A stretch of DNA of 37,304 nt from an uncultured Alphaproteobacteria bacterium (GCA_944391335.1 CALXTF010000012.1:1-37304); one strand, 5' to 3'. Counted from the stretch's first letter, positions 7,222 through 16,306 are shown. Numbers and translations are program-made. Notes: a model not told the origin generated them from the letters alone.

Positions 7222-8400
7222 GTGTGGAAAAAATATGCCGTATATATTAAACAAATTTTGCCATTAATGAAAAATTCATTACTTCCCGTATTGTTTTTAT
7301 ATGGCGCATTATGCAGTTATTTAATTATGGCTCCGTTTAATCAAGAATGGTTAAAATTTCTTCATATCGGTTTTTTTACTCTTTGTATAAGCAGTATATG
7401 TGTCTTACTTTATTTTAACTATAATCGTCCTCTTTTTTTCATAATTTCCATGCTTATTAGTTATTGTTTAATCAACTATTTGAAATATACTCATGGTATT
7501 ATTTATAATTTAAGCAGCGACTATAACAATTTAGTGTTTTTTTCCGTTAGTTGTCTGTTATTTTTTTATTTTTTACCCAATCGCCCCTTATTATCAAAAG
7601 AAACAATACAATTTATCATTATTGTTTTTATTGCTCTTGCCTTAGGAGAACATTTGGGAAGGCTTCACATATCAATTGATATTGACTTTGTCGTTTGCAA
7701 TGGATGTGGATTACAAATATTTGGCTTAATTTTATTCATAACAGCATTAACAATCATGCTCATACACTCGTCTTTTGAAAATGATATTTTAACGACATCA
7801 TTATTTTATGCCACAATTAACATTATGCTCGGTTTTTATTTTTCCAACAGGCCCTCACCTTTAGCTATATTTTATTTTACAGCGGCTTTAACCATTTTTA
7901 CAGGTCTTATACACGCAATTTCTTATGCTTTATGCAAAGATACCATAACCGGATTAGATAATGGTAATTCATTGATTAAAAATTCGACCAAACTTCCACT
8001 AAAATATGGTCTAGGTATTATCTGCATTGATGATTATAAACACCTTTCACAAGTTTTCAAACGCTCTGGAATACATGAAATAGTATGTATGGTGGCTAAC
8101 AAAATTCAAGAATTAGAACCTCAGGCACAAATTTATCGCTGTGCGGCTGATGAATTTATTATTATTTTTCCTATGGCGGAAAAAGGAACATCATTTGCTC
8201 GTATTGACCACATACGAAGACAAATAGCTATATCAAATTTTTATTTAAGCCACCGCAAAAAACCTCTAAAACTGACAGTATCATGTAGTACGGCAGATAA
8301 AAAAAGAAGTGATGTTGATGTTTTTGCTGTTTTTATCCGCGCGCATAAAATTTTACAAAAGACTTATAAATTTACACAAAACATCACTTCTCAGGCTTAA
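7222..8400 (+). CDS. Membrane protein with degenerate GGDEF domain
   Basis: A 392-residue protein with seven or eight hydrophobic helices (about residues 20-235) followed by a cytoplasmic domain recognisable as GGDEF. The entry motif DTITGLDN (240-247) matches the usual D-x-L-T-G-L-x-N, and YRCAADEF (305-312) occupies the place of the GGDEF signature. The two glycines are Ala-Ala, and the following block is poorly conserved, so cyclic-di-GMP synthesis is unlikely although the Asp-Glu-Phe is kept; it may bind nucleotide or act as a sensor. No EAL domain is attached. The start is a GTG with AGGAG eleven bases upstream. The last 17 bases overlap the end of lgt on the other strand. Confidence 0.7.
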   Translation: MWKKYAVYIKQILPLMKNSLLPVLFLYGALCSYLIMAPFNQEWLKFLHIGFFTLCISSICVLLYFNYNRPLFFIISMLISYCLINYLKYTHGIIYNLSSDYNNLVFFSVSCLLFFYFLPNRPLLSKETIQFIIIVFIALALGEHLGRLHISIDIDFVVCNGCGLQIFGLILFITALTIMLIHSSFENDILTTSLFYATINIMLGFYFSNRPSPLAIFYFTAALTIFTGLIHAISYALCKDTITGLDNGNSLIKNSTKLPLKYGLGIICIDDYKHLSQVFKRSGIHEIVCMVANKIQELEPQAQIYRCAADEFIIIFPMAEKGTSFARIDHIRRQIAISNFYLSHRKKPLKLTVSCSTADKKRSDVDVFAVFIRAHKILQKTYKFTQNITSQA

Positions 8401-9181
8401 AACGACGTCTAAACAACCAAAAACCAAATAAAAGCAAAGGAAAAGATAAAATTTGCCCCATGGTAATAAAGCCGAAATAAAAACCAAGTTGAGCATCAGG
8501 CTGACGGAAATTTTCCAAAATAATCCGAAATAATGCATATAATATAATAAATAAAGCTGAAACTGTTCCTTTACGCTGTCGAACAATAGGAACAAACCGC
8601 CATAAAAGATTTAAAACAATCAAAATAACAATACCTTCACAAAAGGCTTCATATAATTGAGAAGGATGCCGAGGCAAATAACCGCCGTTAGGGAAACGTA
8701 CAGCCCATGGAACATCACTGACATGTCCCCATAATTCATCATTTACAAAATTTGCCAAACGTCCTAAAAAAATACCTATTGGAGCATATAAAGCCGCCAT
8801 ATCCGTTAACAACCAAAAATCCAGATGATGCTTATAAGAAGCATACCACAAACCTAACACAGCTCCAACAGCTCCTCCATGAAAAGACATTCCACCTTGC
8901 CATATTTGTATAATCCGCCATGGTTCAAAGAAAAAAATCTTTCCGCCATAAAACAGGACATATCCAAGGCGTCCACCGATAATTATACCGATGGTTATAT
9001 AAAAAATAATATCTTCAATTGCAGCTTTATCAAAATTAACAGCATATTTTTTCACATCACGCATCAACCATAACCAAGCCAGCAATATTCCCATTAAATA
9101 GGCCATTGAATACCAACGAACGGAAAAATTCCCGATAGAAAAGATTATTGGTGAAATATTAGGAAAAGTTAAACCTGTCAT
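8384..9181 (-). CDS. lgt: Phosphatidylglycerol-prolipoprotein diacylglyceryl transferase
   Basis: A 265-residue polytopic inner-membrane enzyme that transfers diacylglycerol from phosphatidylglycerol to the lipobox Cys of prolipoproteins. The signature GRLANFVNDELWG lies in the middle of the protein, preceded by GGRLGYVLFYG and QGGMSFHGG and followed by RHPSQLYEA. Roughly seven membrane helices and a normal length. It overlaps the stop of the GGDEF-like gene tail-to-tail by 17 bases, an arrangement that makes antisense contact between the two transcripts likely. Upstream is a 250-base AT-rich divergent region shared with the YbjN-like gene. Confidence 0.96.
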   Translation of the reverse strand: MTGLTFPNISPIIFSIGNFSVRWYSMAYLMGILLAWLWLMRDVKKYAVNFDKAAIEDIIFYITIGIIIGGRLGYVLFYGGKIFFFEPWRIIQIWQGGMSFHGGAVGAVLGLWYASYKHHLDFWLLTDMAALYAPIGIFLGRLANFVNDELWGHVSDVPWAVRFPNGGYLPRHPSQLYEAFCEGIVILIVLNLLWRFVPIVRQRKGTVSALFIILYALFRIILENFRQPDAQLGFYFGFITMGQILSFPLLLFGFWLFRRRFKPEK

Positions 9182-9300
9182 AATTACTCCAACGGTTAAT
9201 CATTGCACTTTTTTGATAATTAGTAAAAAGTATATTAATTTTATACAATATATCCACATTTTTTATAAATTTTATTTTAGAAAAATAATAACCAATTGTT

Positions 9301-9337
9301 TTTATGTAAAAATTTAATCAATTTATTTTTACATAAA
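9301..9337. repeat. Perfect 13-bp inverted repeat between lgt and the YbjN-like gene
   Basis: TTTATGTAAAAAT (9301-9313) and its exact complement ATTTTTACATAAA (9325-9337) are separated by 11 bases. It lies between two divergent genes, so it is not at a transcript end. It could be an operator or an AT-rich cruciform. The low complexity of the region means chance cannot be excluded. Confidence 0.5.
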
Positions 9338-9448
9338 TAAATAAAGTGGAAAACTTTTTAAGCCTAATTGTTTTTGCGACTCGATAATGATAATTGATAA
9401 AAGTCAGGTAAGTGTTTTTGCAAAATTTTAACAGTGGAGAAACCTGTT

Positions 9449-9946
9449 ATGCATCCGGCTGAAACTAAAATTGTCGTTCAAAACCCAATCGATATTGTCG
9501 AGAATATACTAACTCGATACGCTTATGAACCCGAACGCCGAAGCCAAAATGAAGTTGTTATTGAAATCCAAGGAAAATGGAATGAGATGTTGCTCTTTTT
9601 TTCTTGGGAAGAAAATATGCATTGTTTACACCTTTCTTGTTTAATTAATATAGAAGATAAACAACATGATCATAATAAAATTTTTGAATTACTAGCTCTT
9701 ATTAATGACGATTTATGGGTTGGACATTTTTCTTATTGGACGGAACAAAAAATGCCCGTTTTTCGTTACGCGCTTTTTTATAATCCGGAAAATAAAGATT
9801 TTTCTGCACAATTAATTAATATTATGGATATTGCCGTTAAAGAATGTGAACGAATGTATCCCATATTTAATGTGGTTATGACTAAAGGATTAGATCCCAA
9901 ACAAGCTTTATATCCTTTTATGCTCGATACTTTAGGTCAAGCATAA
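9449..9946 (+). CDS. YbjN domain-containing protein
   Basis: A 165-residue cytoplasmic protein of the YbjN family (PF10722; putative sensory transduction or type III chaperone-like fold). The family-typical core includes LHLSCLINIEDK, NDDLWVGHFSYW and FRYALFY, with a C-terminal helix containing ECERMYPIF. The frame opens at a GTG at 9434, but the ATG at 9449 is preferred because GGAG lies eight bases before it. The molecular role of the family is not settled; it is common in alphaproteobacteria as a stand-alone gene. It ends four bases from the convergent gene at 9951. Confidence 0.8.
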   Translation: MHPAETKIVVQNPIDIVENILTRYAYEPERRSQNEVVIEIQGKWNEMLLFFSWEENMHCLHLSCLINIEDKQHDHNKIFELLALINDDLWVGHFSYWTEQKMPVFRYALFYNPENKDFSAQLINIMDIAVKECERMYPIFNVVMTKGLDPKQALYPFMLDTLGQA

Positions 9947-9950
9947 ACAT

Positions 9951-10442
9951 TTAATATTCCGGATAATTAGTGACGGCATTACCCTGATTTTCAATTTGAT
10001 TAATATCATCATTTGGATATGATTGTAAATCATAAATTCGCCCTTGAGATTCATAAAGAGTGTTTTGAATTTCATTTTCCATTTCTTGAGGAGAATTTTG
10101 CGGACTGATTTCCGGATTTTGCTGACTGGTTTGCGAAACAATATTTTCCGGTTGTGCAAAATTTGAAGGGATTATAGGCGATGGATTTTTTTCATCACTT
10201 TTTGAGTTACGTTTAGCCACCGCCGTTGGATTCGGCTGAACGATATTGACTATCGGATTACCAAAGGGATTTTGCGCATCCGCAGCTTGTTCGACACTAA
10301 TTTCATTATACGTTCCTGCCGCTGTCGCCGCTTCACCGAAAATAACGGTTGGTTGACTGTTATCCGATTGAACATCTATTGTTTCTGCGGCATTTGACTG
10401 AACCGACAACAATATACCTGATAAAAGCAATAATTTTTTCAT
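9951..10442 (-). CDS. Small exported Gln/Asn/Pro-rich protein
   Basis: A 163-residue protein with a clear signal peptide (MKKLLLLSGILLSVQSNA, cleavage probably before AETID) and then a low-complexity, Asn-, Gln-, Pro- and Ser-rich chain with no recognised domain. The composition suggests a disordered periplasmic or surface protein. There is no lipobox and no membrane helix after the signal. CGAGGAT lies upstream of the ATG and supports the start. It is convergent with the YbjN-like gene and lies upstream of nothing in its own direction, so it seems monocistronic. Function unknown. Confidence 0.7.
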   Translation of the reverse strand: MKKLLLLSGILLSVQSNAAETIDVQSDNSQPTVIFGEAATAAGTYNEISVEQAADAQNPFGNPIVNIVQPNPTAVAKRNSKSDEKNPSPIIPSNFAQPENIVSQTSQQNPEISPQNSPQEMENEIQNTLYESQGRIYDLQSYPNDDINQIENQGNAVTNYPEY

Positions 10443-10510
10443 TAATTTATCCTCGTTTAATAACTTTATTAAGATAAAATAATCATAAAAGTTGTCGGTT
10501 CAATAATAAC

Positions 10511-10545
10511 AGATAAAAAAATTCCCCACTTAAAGCGGGGAATTT
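10511..10545 (-). terminator. Terminator of the pta-ackA operon
   Basis: AAATTCCCC (10519-10527) pairs with GGGGAATTT (10537-10545). Read on the minus strand the stem is followed by TTTTTT, eight bases after the ackA stop. Confidence 0.85.
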
Positions 10546-10552
10546 ATGAACA

Positions 10553-11734
10553 TTATTTAATAAGTTTTTTAACATCTTGAGCAATCACCAATTCCTCATT
10601 TGTAGGAATAACGAAGACTCTGACTTTAGATTCCGGTTTAGATATTTCTATAGTTTGTCCGCGTGATTGATTTGCTTTTTCATCTAATTGAATTCCCATA
10701 AAAGATAAACGTTGACAAATCAATTTACGAACTTCATTACCATTTTCACCTACGCCGCCGGTGAAAACAATAGCGTCAACCCCTCCCATTGCCGCGGTAT
10801 AAGCACCAATATATTTAACAATGCTATAAGTATAAACCTGCATTGCCGTTATTGCTTCTTCATCACCTGCAAAATATTTTTTCTCTACATCCCTATTATC
10901 AGAATATCCACATAACCCGAACATACCGGATTGTTTATTCAAAAGATAATCAACCTCTTCAATAGTTTTGTTTTGTGTTTTCATAATATAAAGGGGTACG
11001 AAAGGATCGACATCACCGGATCGTGTTCCCATAACGACACCAGCCAATGGTGTAAAGCCCATAGACGTATCAATACATTTACCATCTTTAACCGCACTAA
11101 TTGAAACGCCATTACCGATATGGCAAGTAATGATTTTACCGGTATGGCCGATTAATTTTGCAGCTTCCGTTGACACATATTGATGAGAAGTACCATGTGC
11201 TCCATAACGACGAATTTTATATTTTTTATATTGTTCTAAAGGTAAAGCATACATAAAAGCTTCCGGTTTCATAGTCTGATGGAAAGCCGTATCAAAAACG
11301 ACGACTTGCGGCACATTCGGCAACAACTGTTTCATCGCCTTAATTCCTAATACTGCGGCAGGATTATGCAAAGGAGCTAAGGATGATAATTCATCAATAA
11401 TGCGAATAACTTCATCATCCACTAATACCGAATGATCAAAATACTCACCGCCATGAACGACGCGATGTCCAACACCTGATACTTCATCAAGAGATTTAAG
11501 TACGCGTCCAAGGAGTAAATCTAACACATCTTTAATTGCTTCTTTATGGGTGGGTAAAGGTTTTTCAATTGTTTCTTTATCATTATCCCCTATTTTTAGA
11601 GTAACAAAAGATCCATCAATACCGATGCGATCTGCGACACCTTTAGCAATTACTTCAAAATGATTATCATTCACATTAAAAAGTTGGTATTTTAAGGAAG
11701 AAGAACCAGAATTTAGAACTAAAATTTTTTCCAT
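10553..11734 (-). CDS. ackA: Acetate kinase
   Basis: A 393-residue acetate kinase, converting acetyl phosphate plus ADP to acetate plus ATP in overflow or fermentative metabolism. ASKHA-fold motifs are present: ILVLNSGSSSLKYQ at the start, VVFDTAFHQTM, YGAHGTSHQYV, ITCHIGNGVS and FTGGVGENG. The frame extends five codons further to an ATG at 11749, but the ATG at 11734 is preferred because GGAAAT lies ahead of it and the family starts directly with the first strand. It follows pta by 38 bases as the second gene of the operon and is closed by a strong terminator. Confidence 0.96.
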   Translation of the reverse strand: MEKILVLNSGSSSLKYQLFNVNDNHFEVIAKGVADRIGIDGSFVTLKIGDNDKETIEKPLPTHKEAIKDVLDLLLGRVLKSLDEVSGVGHRVVHGGEYFDHSVLVDDEVIRIIDELSSLAPLHNPAAVLGIKAMKQLLPNVPQVVVFDTAFHQTMKPEAFMYALPLEQYKKYKIRRYGAHGTSHQYVSTEAAKLIGHTGKIITCHIGNGVSISAVKDGKCIDTSMGFTPLAGVVMGTRSGDVDPFVPLYIMKTQNKTIEEVDYLLNKQSGMFGLCGYSDNRDVEKKYFAGDEEAITAMQVYTYSIVKYIGAYTAAMGGVDAIVFTGGVGENGNEVRKLICQRLSFMGIQLDEKANQSRGQTIEISKPESKVRVFVIPTNEELVIAQDVKKLIK

Positions 11735-11772
11735 AACATTAATTTCCATTTCAAAAGTTAAAAATAAAGCAT

Positions 11773-12777
11773 TTATTTTTTAGCCGCAGCTTGTAAAGCT
11801 GTAATAGCAATCATACCGACAATATCTTCAACCAAAGCGCCTCTTGAGAGATCATTGATTGGCGCGTTTAAGCCCTGTAAGATAGGACCATAAGCTTCGG
11901 CACCGGCAAGGCGTTGTAGAAGTTTATAGGCAATATTTCCGGCTTCGATATCGGGAAAGATTAAGACATTGGCTTGTCCTGCCACTTGACTGTCGGGAGC
12001 TTTTTTAGCTGCAACAACGGCATCAAGAGCAGCATCGGCTTGTAATTCTCCATCAATTTGAATAATTGAGTTTTCTTGTTGTTGTAATTGTTTTTTAGCC
12101 AAAGACAGAGCTTCTGTAACTTTATCAACACCCTCACCTTTTCCGGAACCTTTAGTCGAATAAGACAAAAGAGCTACTTTAGGTTTTATACCGAATTGCA
12201 AAGCGGTTTGAGCAGCGTCAACAGCGATATCGGCTAATTCATTTGCTGTTGGATTAATAATAATCGCGCAATCGGATAAAATATAGGCTTTACCATTAAT
12301 AACTTCCAATATAGCGGAAGAAACAGAACGCCCTTTTTGAGTTGATTTAATGATTTGCAAAGCCGGACGCACAGTATCTGCGGTAGAATGATTAGCACCG
12401 GATACCATGCCGTCGGCATCACCGGCTTTAACCATCATTGTTCCAAAATAATTGTAATTATGCATTTGCTTTAAAGCATCATCCAAAGTTATTCCCTTAT
12501 CTTTGCGGAGTTCATAAAACATTTGTGCATAAGATGTCAATTTATCGGAAGTCTCCGGTTGTATTACCTCGATTCCATCAAGAGACCAACCTTTTGCCTT
12601 ATAAAATTCCTCCACATGATTTTGATTACCTAAAATAACAGGTTTAACCGCCTTGATTTCTGCAACATAATGGGCTGCCTCTAACACACGGTTATCTTCG
12701 CTTTCAGGCAAAACCACGGTTTTTAATTGTTTTGCCGCTAATGTCAATAATTGTTTTAAATATGCACTTTCATTCAT
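11773..12777 (-). CDS. pta: Phosphate acetyltransferase (short form)
   Basis: A 334-residue phosphotransacetylase, making acetyl phosphate from acetyl-CoA for AckA. It is the short, single-domain form (PTA_PTB only) without the N-terminal DRTGG or regulatory parts of the enterobacterial enzyme. Motifs: TVVLPESEDNRVLEAA, DADGMVSGANHSTADTVRP, SDCAIIINPTANELADIA, ALLSYSTKGSG and NVLIFPDIEAGNIAYK. The frame opens with GTG at 12780; the adjacent ATG at 12777 is better placed behind AAGGA. With ackA it gives the acetate-plus-ATP route expected of a fermenter. Confidence 0.95.
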   Translation of the reverse strand: MNESAYLKQLLTLAAKQLKTVVLPESEDNRVLEAAHYVAEIKAVKPVILGNQNHVEEFYKAKGWSLDGIEVIQPETSDKLTSYAQMFYELRKDKGITLDDALKQMHNYNYFGTMMVKAGDADGMVSGANHSTADTVRPALQIIKSTQKGRSVSSAILEVINGKAYILSDCAIIINPTANELADIAVDAAQTALQFGIKPKVALLSYSTKGSGKGEGVDKVTEALSLAKKQLQQQENSIIQIDGELQADAALDAVVAAKKAPDSQVAGQANVLIFPDIEAGNIAYKLLQRLAGAEAYGPILQGLNAPINDLSRGALVEDIVGMIAITALQAAAKK

Positions 12778-12859
12778 CACACGATATTCCTTATTAATTA
12801 TTAATTTACAAATTTGCTTGTAATAAACAACGAATTTGTCAGAAAGTCTATAAAAACTT

Positions 12860-12888
12860 TTGCTTTTTCATTTTCTATAGGATAATAT
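12860..12888 (+). promoter_or_regulatory. Sigma-70-type promoter for ndk
   Basis: TTGCTT (12860-12865), a 17-base spacer and TAATAT (12883-12888) lie about 32 bases upstream of the ndk ATG. Confidence 0.45.
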
Positions 12889-12920
12889 TAATTAAATTAG
12901 TCAATAAATAGAGGATAAAA

Positions 12921-13337
12921 ATGGAAAGAACCTTTTCAATGATTAAACCCGAAGCCGTTATTAATAAAGTTTCCGGTAAAATCATTACTGCAATTGAAGA
13001 GCATGGATTAAAAATTATTGCCCAAAAAATGCTACAATTATCTAAAGAACAAGCCTGTTGTTTTTATGCCGCTCATCGAGATAAAGCTTTTTTTAACGAA
13101 TTAATAAACAATATTACGGCCGGTCCCGTTATTGTACAAGTATTATCCGGAGATAATGCCGTTGAAGATTATCGAAGCTTAATGGGTGCGGCTAATCCGG
13201 CATCCGCCGAAGAGGGCAGCTTGCGTAAATTATATGGAATTTCAATTGAAAAAAATGCAGTTCATGGTTCTGATTGCGCTCAAACAGCAGAAAGAGAAAT
13301 AGCTTTTTTCTTTAATCAACTGGAAATTATGTCATAA
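12921..13337 (+). CDS. ndk: Nucleoside diphosphate kinase
   Basis: A 138-residue NDK that balances NTP and dNTP pools through a phosphohistidine intermediate. Full length, with RTFSMIKPEAV at the N-terminus, MGAANPASAEEGSLR, and the active-site NAVHGSD with its catalytic His; it ends with the usual EIAFFF. The ATG is preceded by AGAGGA at ideal spacing. It is the first gene of a run with the DUF2066 gene (18-base gap) and the AI-2E permease (14-base gap), likely one transcript. Confidence 0.97.
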   Translation: MERTFSMIKPEAVINKVSGKIITAIEEHGLKIIAQKMLQLSKEQACCFYAAHRDKAFFNELINNITAGPVIVQVLSGDNAVEDYRSLMGAANPASAEEGSLRKLYGISIEKNAVHGSDCAQTAEREIAFFFNQLEIMS

Positions 13338-13355
13338 AATCCAAGGAATATAAGA

Positions 13356-14381
13356 ATGCAAAGACTTTTTATTTTATTATTGTTTTTCTTGACAATCATA
13401 TCTTATAACAGCCATAGTGCCGTATCGTCATATAATGTGGATATAACTGTTGATGTCACCGCAGATAATGCCTCTATCGCACGGGAACAAGCCATGCATC
13501 AAGCCAACCGACAAGCTGTTAATAATATAGCCGCAAACATAACAACCACTGAAGGAATTTCTGTTTTAGATAAATTAACAGATGAACAACTTCTTAACTT
13601 CATTAAAGAAATAACCGTTCTTGATGAAAAAACTTCTAATATTCGCTATATGGCAAAACTACGAATTAACGTAAACGCTCAATTACTTAAAGAATATCTT
13701 CAAGAAAAAAATGTTCCCTTATTAATTGGCATATCAACAAATATATCTATTATTCCTATATTTCATGATAAGAATACCCCTCATGCGCTTCTATGGGAAG
13801 AAAATAACATCTGGCGGAAAACTTGGGAAAAAAACCCTCAAACTATCGGCTCAATGCAAATTACATCAATAAAATACAATGATTTCCCATATCTTACGAT
13901 TAACCAAGCTCTTTCTGCAGAAACCGAATTTTTCACCAACAATAACAACACTTATGTAGCAGAAGCCTTTTATAATAATCAAAATGATCTCCTTATTAAA
14001 ATAAGAAATCTGCAAACACAAAAAACCGATATCTTAAATATAGGTAATTTAGCTACCGACACATTATTAGAACAAGCCGTTAAAGAAACAGCTCGTTTCA
14101 TCAGTAGTCAATTGCAGGAATTTAATATTATTACCTCTAATGAACCTGAAATGATAACTGTGCTATATAAATACAACAACTTAAGTTCTTGGTTAAAAAT
14201 TGAAGAACAAATAAAAGCCATAACAAGCGTTACAGATATTCGTCTTAATGCTGTCGGTAATGGTCGAGTTCAATTTCAAATAGACTATCTTGGCGATATT
14301 AATACATTACAAAAAGCTTTAAATAATAAAAATCTCCTATTAACCTCATCCGGAAATTATTACACTTTAACTTCTAAATAA
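13356..14381 (+). CDS. DUF2066 domain-containing exported protein
   Basis: A 341-residue protein with an N-terminal signal peptide (hydrophobic residues 4-20, cleavage probably near SHSA). The segment after it matches DUF2066 as I know it: YNVDITVDVTADNASIAREQ, RQAVNNIAANI and a repeated strand-helix pattern. DUF2066 proteins are periplasmic, of unknown function, and in alpha- and gammaproteobacteria commonly lie beside an AI-2E/PerM-type permease, as here. AAGGAAT precedes the ATG. Its C-terminal part (about 255-340) looks like a separate small beta-alpha domain. A link with the permease is inferred from gene order only. Confidence 0.75.
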   Translation: MQRLFILLLFFLTIISYNSHSAVSSYNVDITVDVTADNASIAREQAMHQANRQAVNNIAANITTTEGISVLDKLTDEQLLNFIKEITVLDEKTSNIRYMAKLRINVNAQLLKEYLQEKNVPLLIGISTNISIIPIFHDKNTPHALLWEENNIWRKTWEKNPQTIGSMQITSIKYNDFPYLTINQALSAETEFFTNNNNTYVAEAFYNNQNDLLIKIRNLQTQKTDILNIGNLATDTLLEQAVKETARFISSQLQEFNIITSNEPEMITVLYKYNNLSSWLKIEEQIKAITSVTDIRLNAVGNGRVQFQIDYLGDINTLQKALNNKNLLLTSSGNYYTLTSK

Positions 14382-14395
14382 AAAGGAAAAACATT

Positions 14396-15478
14396 ATGCC
14401 GTATAAAGTAAAAACAGAAACGATATCTACAAAATCCAACCGTTTTTTTTGGCTTACATTATTTATTTTTTTCTGTGCTTTTGTTTACGTATTACGTTCT
14501 GTTTTACTACCTTTTGTCGCCGGTATTATAATCGGCTATCTTTTTGACCCATTAGCAGATAAATTTACTCGTTTAAAAATGAACCGAACTTGTGCAACTG
14601 TTTTAGTATTGATAATTATGATGTTAATTATAATTCCATCGATTTTATTATTAGTTAATGTTATAGATGATCAACTATCTACTTTTATTCGTGTTGTTCC
14701 TAATTATATTAATTCCCTTTTACAAAAAGCAGACCCTTTATTGACTAATTTAAAAACATTATTTCCGACCCTTGAGGCAGATAAAATTCGCGAATATATT
14801 AATAATAACATGGCAAACAACTTAAAACTTTTAGGAAAGATACTTCGTAGTTTAATTTCCGGCGGTATGGCGATTGTCAATTTAATTTCACTTTTATTAA
14901 TCACCCCTGTTGTGGCTTTTTATATGCTTCGAGACTGGGATAAATTTATAGAAAAAGTACGCAGTTTATTACCCAGAAAATCTAAAAAAGCAATTGAAGA
15001 ACAAGCAAAAGAAATTGACCGCATGATGGCCGGTTTTATCCGTGGTCAATTAAGTGTTTGTGTTATTTTAGGTAGTTTTTACGCTCTTGGTTTACACTTG
15101 GTTGGTTTAGATTTAGGATTACTGGTAGGATTTATTTCCGGTATTATTTCTTTTATTCCTTATGTTGGTACAATTTCCGGTTTTATAATCAGTTTAGCAC
15201 TGGCTTTTGCTCAATTTGACAGCATGATGCCGATTATTAGCGTCATAATTGTTTTTGCAATTGGTCAATTTCTGGAAGGTAATTTTCTAACTCCGAAACT
15301 TGTCGGCGAAAATGTAGGCTTACATCCTGTATGGGTAATGTTTGCATTACTTGCCGGAGGCGTGCTGCTTGGCTTTTTAGGCTTAATGATTGCCGTGCCA
15401 ACTGCGGCGATTATTGGTGTTTTGCTCCGCCACGCTATAATGAATTATAAAAAAAGCAATCTTTATTTAGAAAATTAA
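14396..15478 (+). CDS. AI-2E family transporter (PerM-like permease), copy 1
   Basis: A 360-residue polytopic protein of the AI-2E transporter family (PF01594). Typical features are an N-terminal hydrophobic pair (residues 18-85), a soluble middle region, LLITPVVAFYMLRDWDKF near residue 170, GFISGIISFIPYVGTISG near 245 and the C-terminal EGNFLTPKLVGENVGLHP block followed by GVLLGFLGLMIAVP. Family members include autoinducer-2 exporters and Na+/H+ antiporters; the substrate here is unknown. It closes the ndk-DUF2066 run and converges with the minus-strand orphan 18 bases away, with no obvious terminator between. A diverged second copy lies at 29357. Confidence 0.88.
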   Translation: MPYKVKTETISTKSNRFFWLTLFIFFCAFVYVLRSVLLPFVAGIIIGYLFDPLADKFTRLKMNRTCATVLVLIIMMLIIIPSILLLVNVIDDQLSTFIRVVPNYINSLLQKADPLLTNLKTLFPTLEADKIREYINNNMANNLKLLGKILRSLISGGMAIVNLISLLLITPVVAFYMLRDWDKFIEKVRSLLPRKSKKAIEEQAKEIDRMMAGFIRGQLSVCVILGSFYALGLHLVGLDLGLLVGFISGIISFIPYVGTISGFIISLALAFAQFDSMMPIISVIIVFAIGQFLEGNFLTPKLVGENVGLHPVWVMFALLAGGVLLGFLGLMIAVPTAAIIGVLLRHAIMNYKKSNLYLEN

Positions 15479-15496
15479 ATTTTGCATACATTATTA

Positions 15497-16306
15497 TTAT
15501 CGATTATGCGTGTTACCTTTAACCATATCCGATACAACAGGTGATATTTTTTCTTGAGAACGTCGTGCGCGACGAATTTTAAGAGGTTTAGCAATTTTAA
15601 CCTTTTCATCGCATTCCTGTCCACATGGAAATATTATGGCTTGACTTTGAGTTTGTACTTCAGGATTAATATGGTTTTTCATATCTTCAACGACTACATT
15701 TTGTTGATTTTCAACTGTTATATTGACAGGATTTTCATTTTCTAGTTGCTTACTTTGTTCCATAATTTGAGTTTGATATTGAGAATTAACTTCATTAAAC
15801 ACATCCTCATTAAGGACCTGTCGATATTTTGTCATTTCATTTTCCAACATATGTTCTAAGACATCAACCATAAAAGGATCTTTTTCATACAAATCAAGAA
15901 CGGTTGGTTCAATATCACCAATAAGATTAATTTTATTTTCCGTTTCGACTTCGAGTAACTTTTCTAAGAAGTTTTGTTCTTTTTTACAAGGAATAAAATG
16001 ATGTGTGTCTAATTCATCAAATCCGCGTTGATTACTTTCATCAGAGAATTGTTTAAAATAATAATTTCCTTTTTTATTTTGATAAATAGACAAACCAAAT
16101 TGGTACATATACTCTTTAAGAGTTTCTTCCATAAACTCGTCACGAGATAACAAATCATCATCTTCGTCCTCTTCTTCATCATTTTGAAGATTCCAACGAC
16201 CATATTTTATGTTAAGATCTTTTAGACGTTTCATTTTTCTATCCTTAATAAAGCGTCGTATTTTAAAAAGTCGTTCTAATTTATTTAAGATGGTTTCTTC
16301 TTGCAT
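15497..16306 (-). CDS. Orphan acidic charged protein
   Basis: A 269-residue soluble protein I do not recognise. The N-terminal 35 residues are basic and helical (KIRRFIKDRKMKRL), followed by a very acidic run (DEEEDEDDDL, about 43-52), a mid region of charged helices, a Gln/Asn-rich stretch (about 180-230), and a basic end (LKIRRARRSQEK). There is no signal peptide or membrane segment. AGGAGC precedes the ATG. Charge segregation and low-complexity linkers suggest a partly disordered, perhaps nucleic-acid- or protein-binding factor, but that is only inference. Monocistronic. Confidence 0.65.
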   Translation of the reverse strand: MQEETILNKLERLFKIRRFIKDRKMKRLKDLNIKYGRWNLQNDEEEDEDDDLLSRDEFMEETLKEYMYQFGLSIYQNKKGNYYFKQFSDESNQRGFDELDTHHFIPCKKEQNFLEKLLEVETENKINLIGDIEPTVLDLYEKDPFMVDVLEHMLENEMTKYRQVLNEDVFNEVNSQYQTQIMEQSKQLENENPVNITVENQQNVVVEDMKNHINPEVQTQSQAIIFPCGQECDEKVKIAKPLKIRRARRSQEKISPVVSDMVKGNTHNR

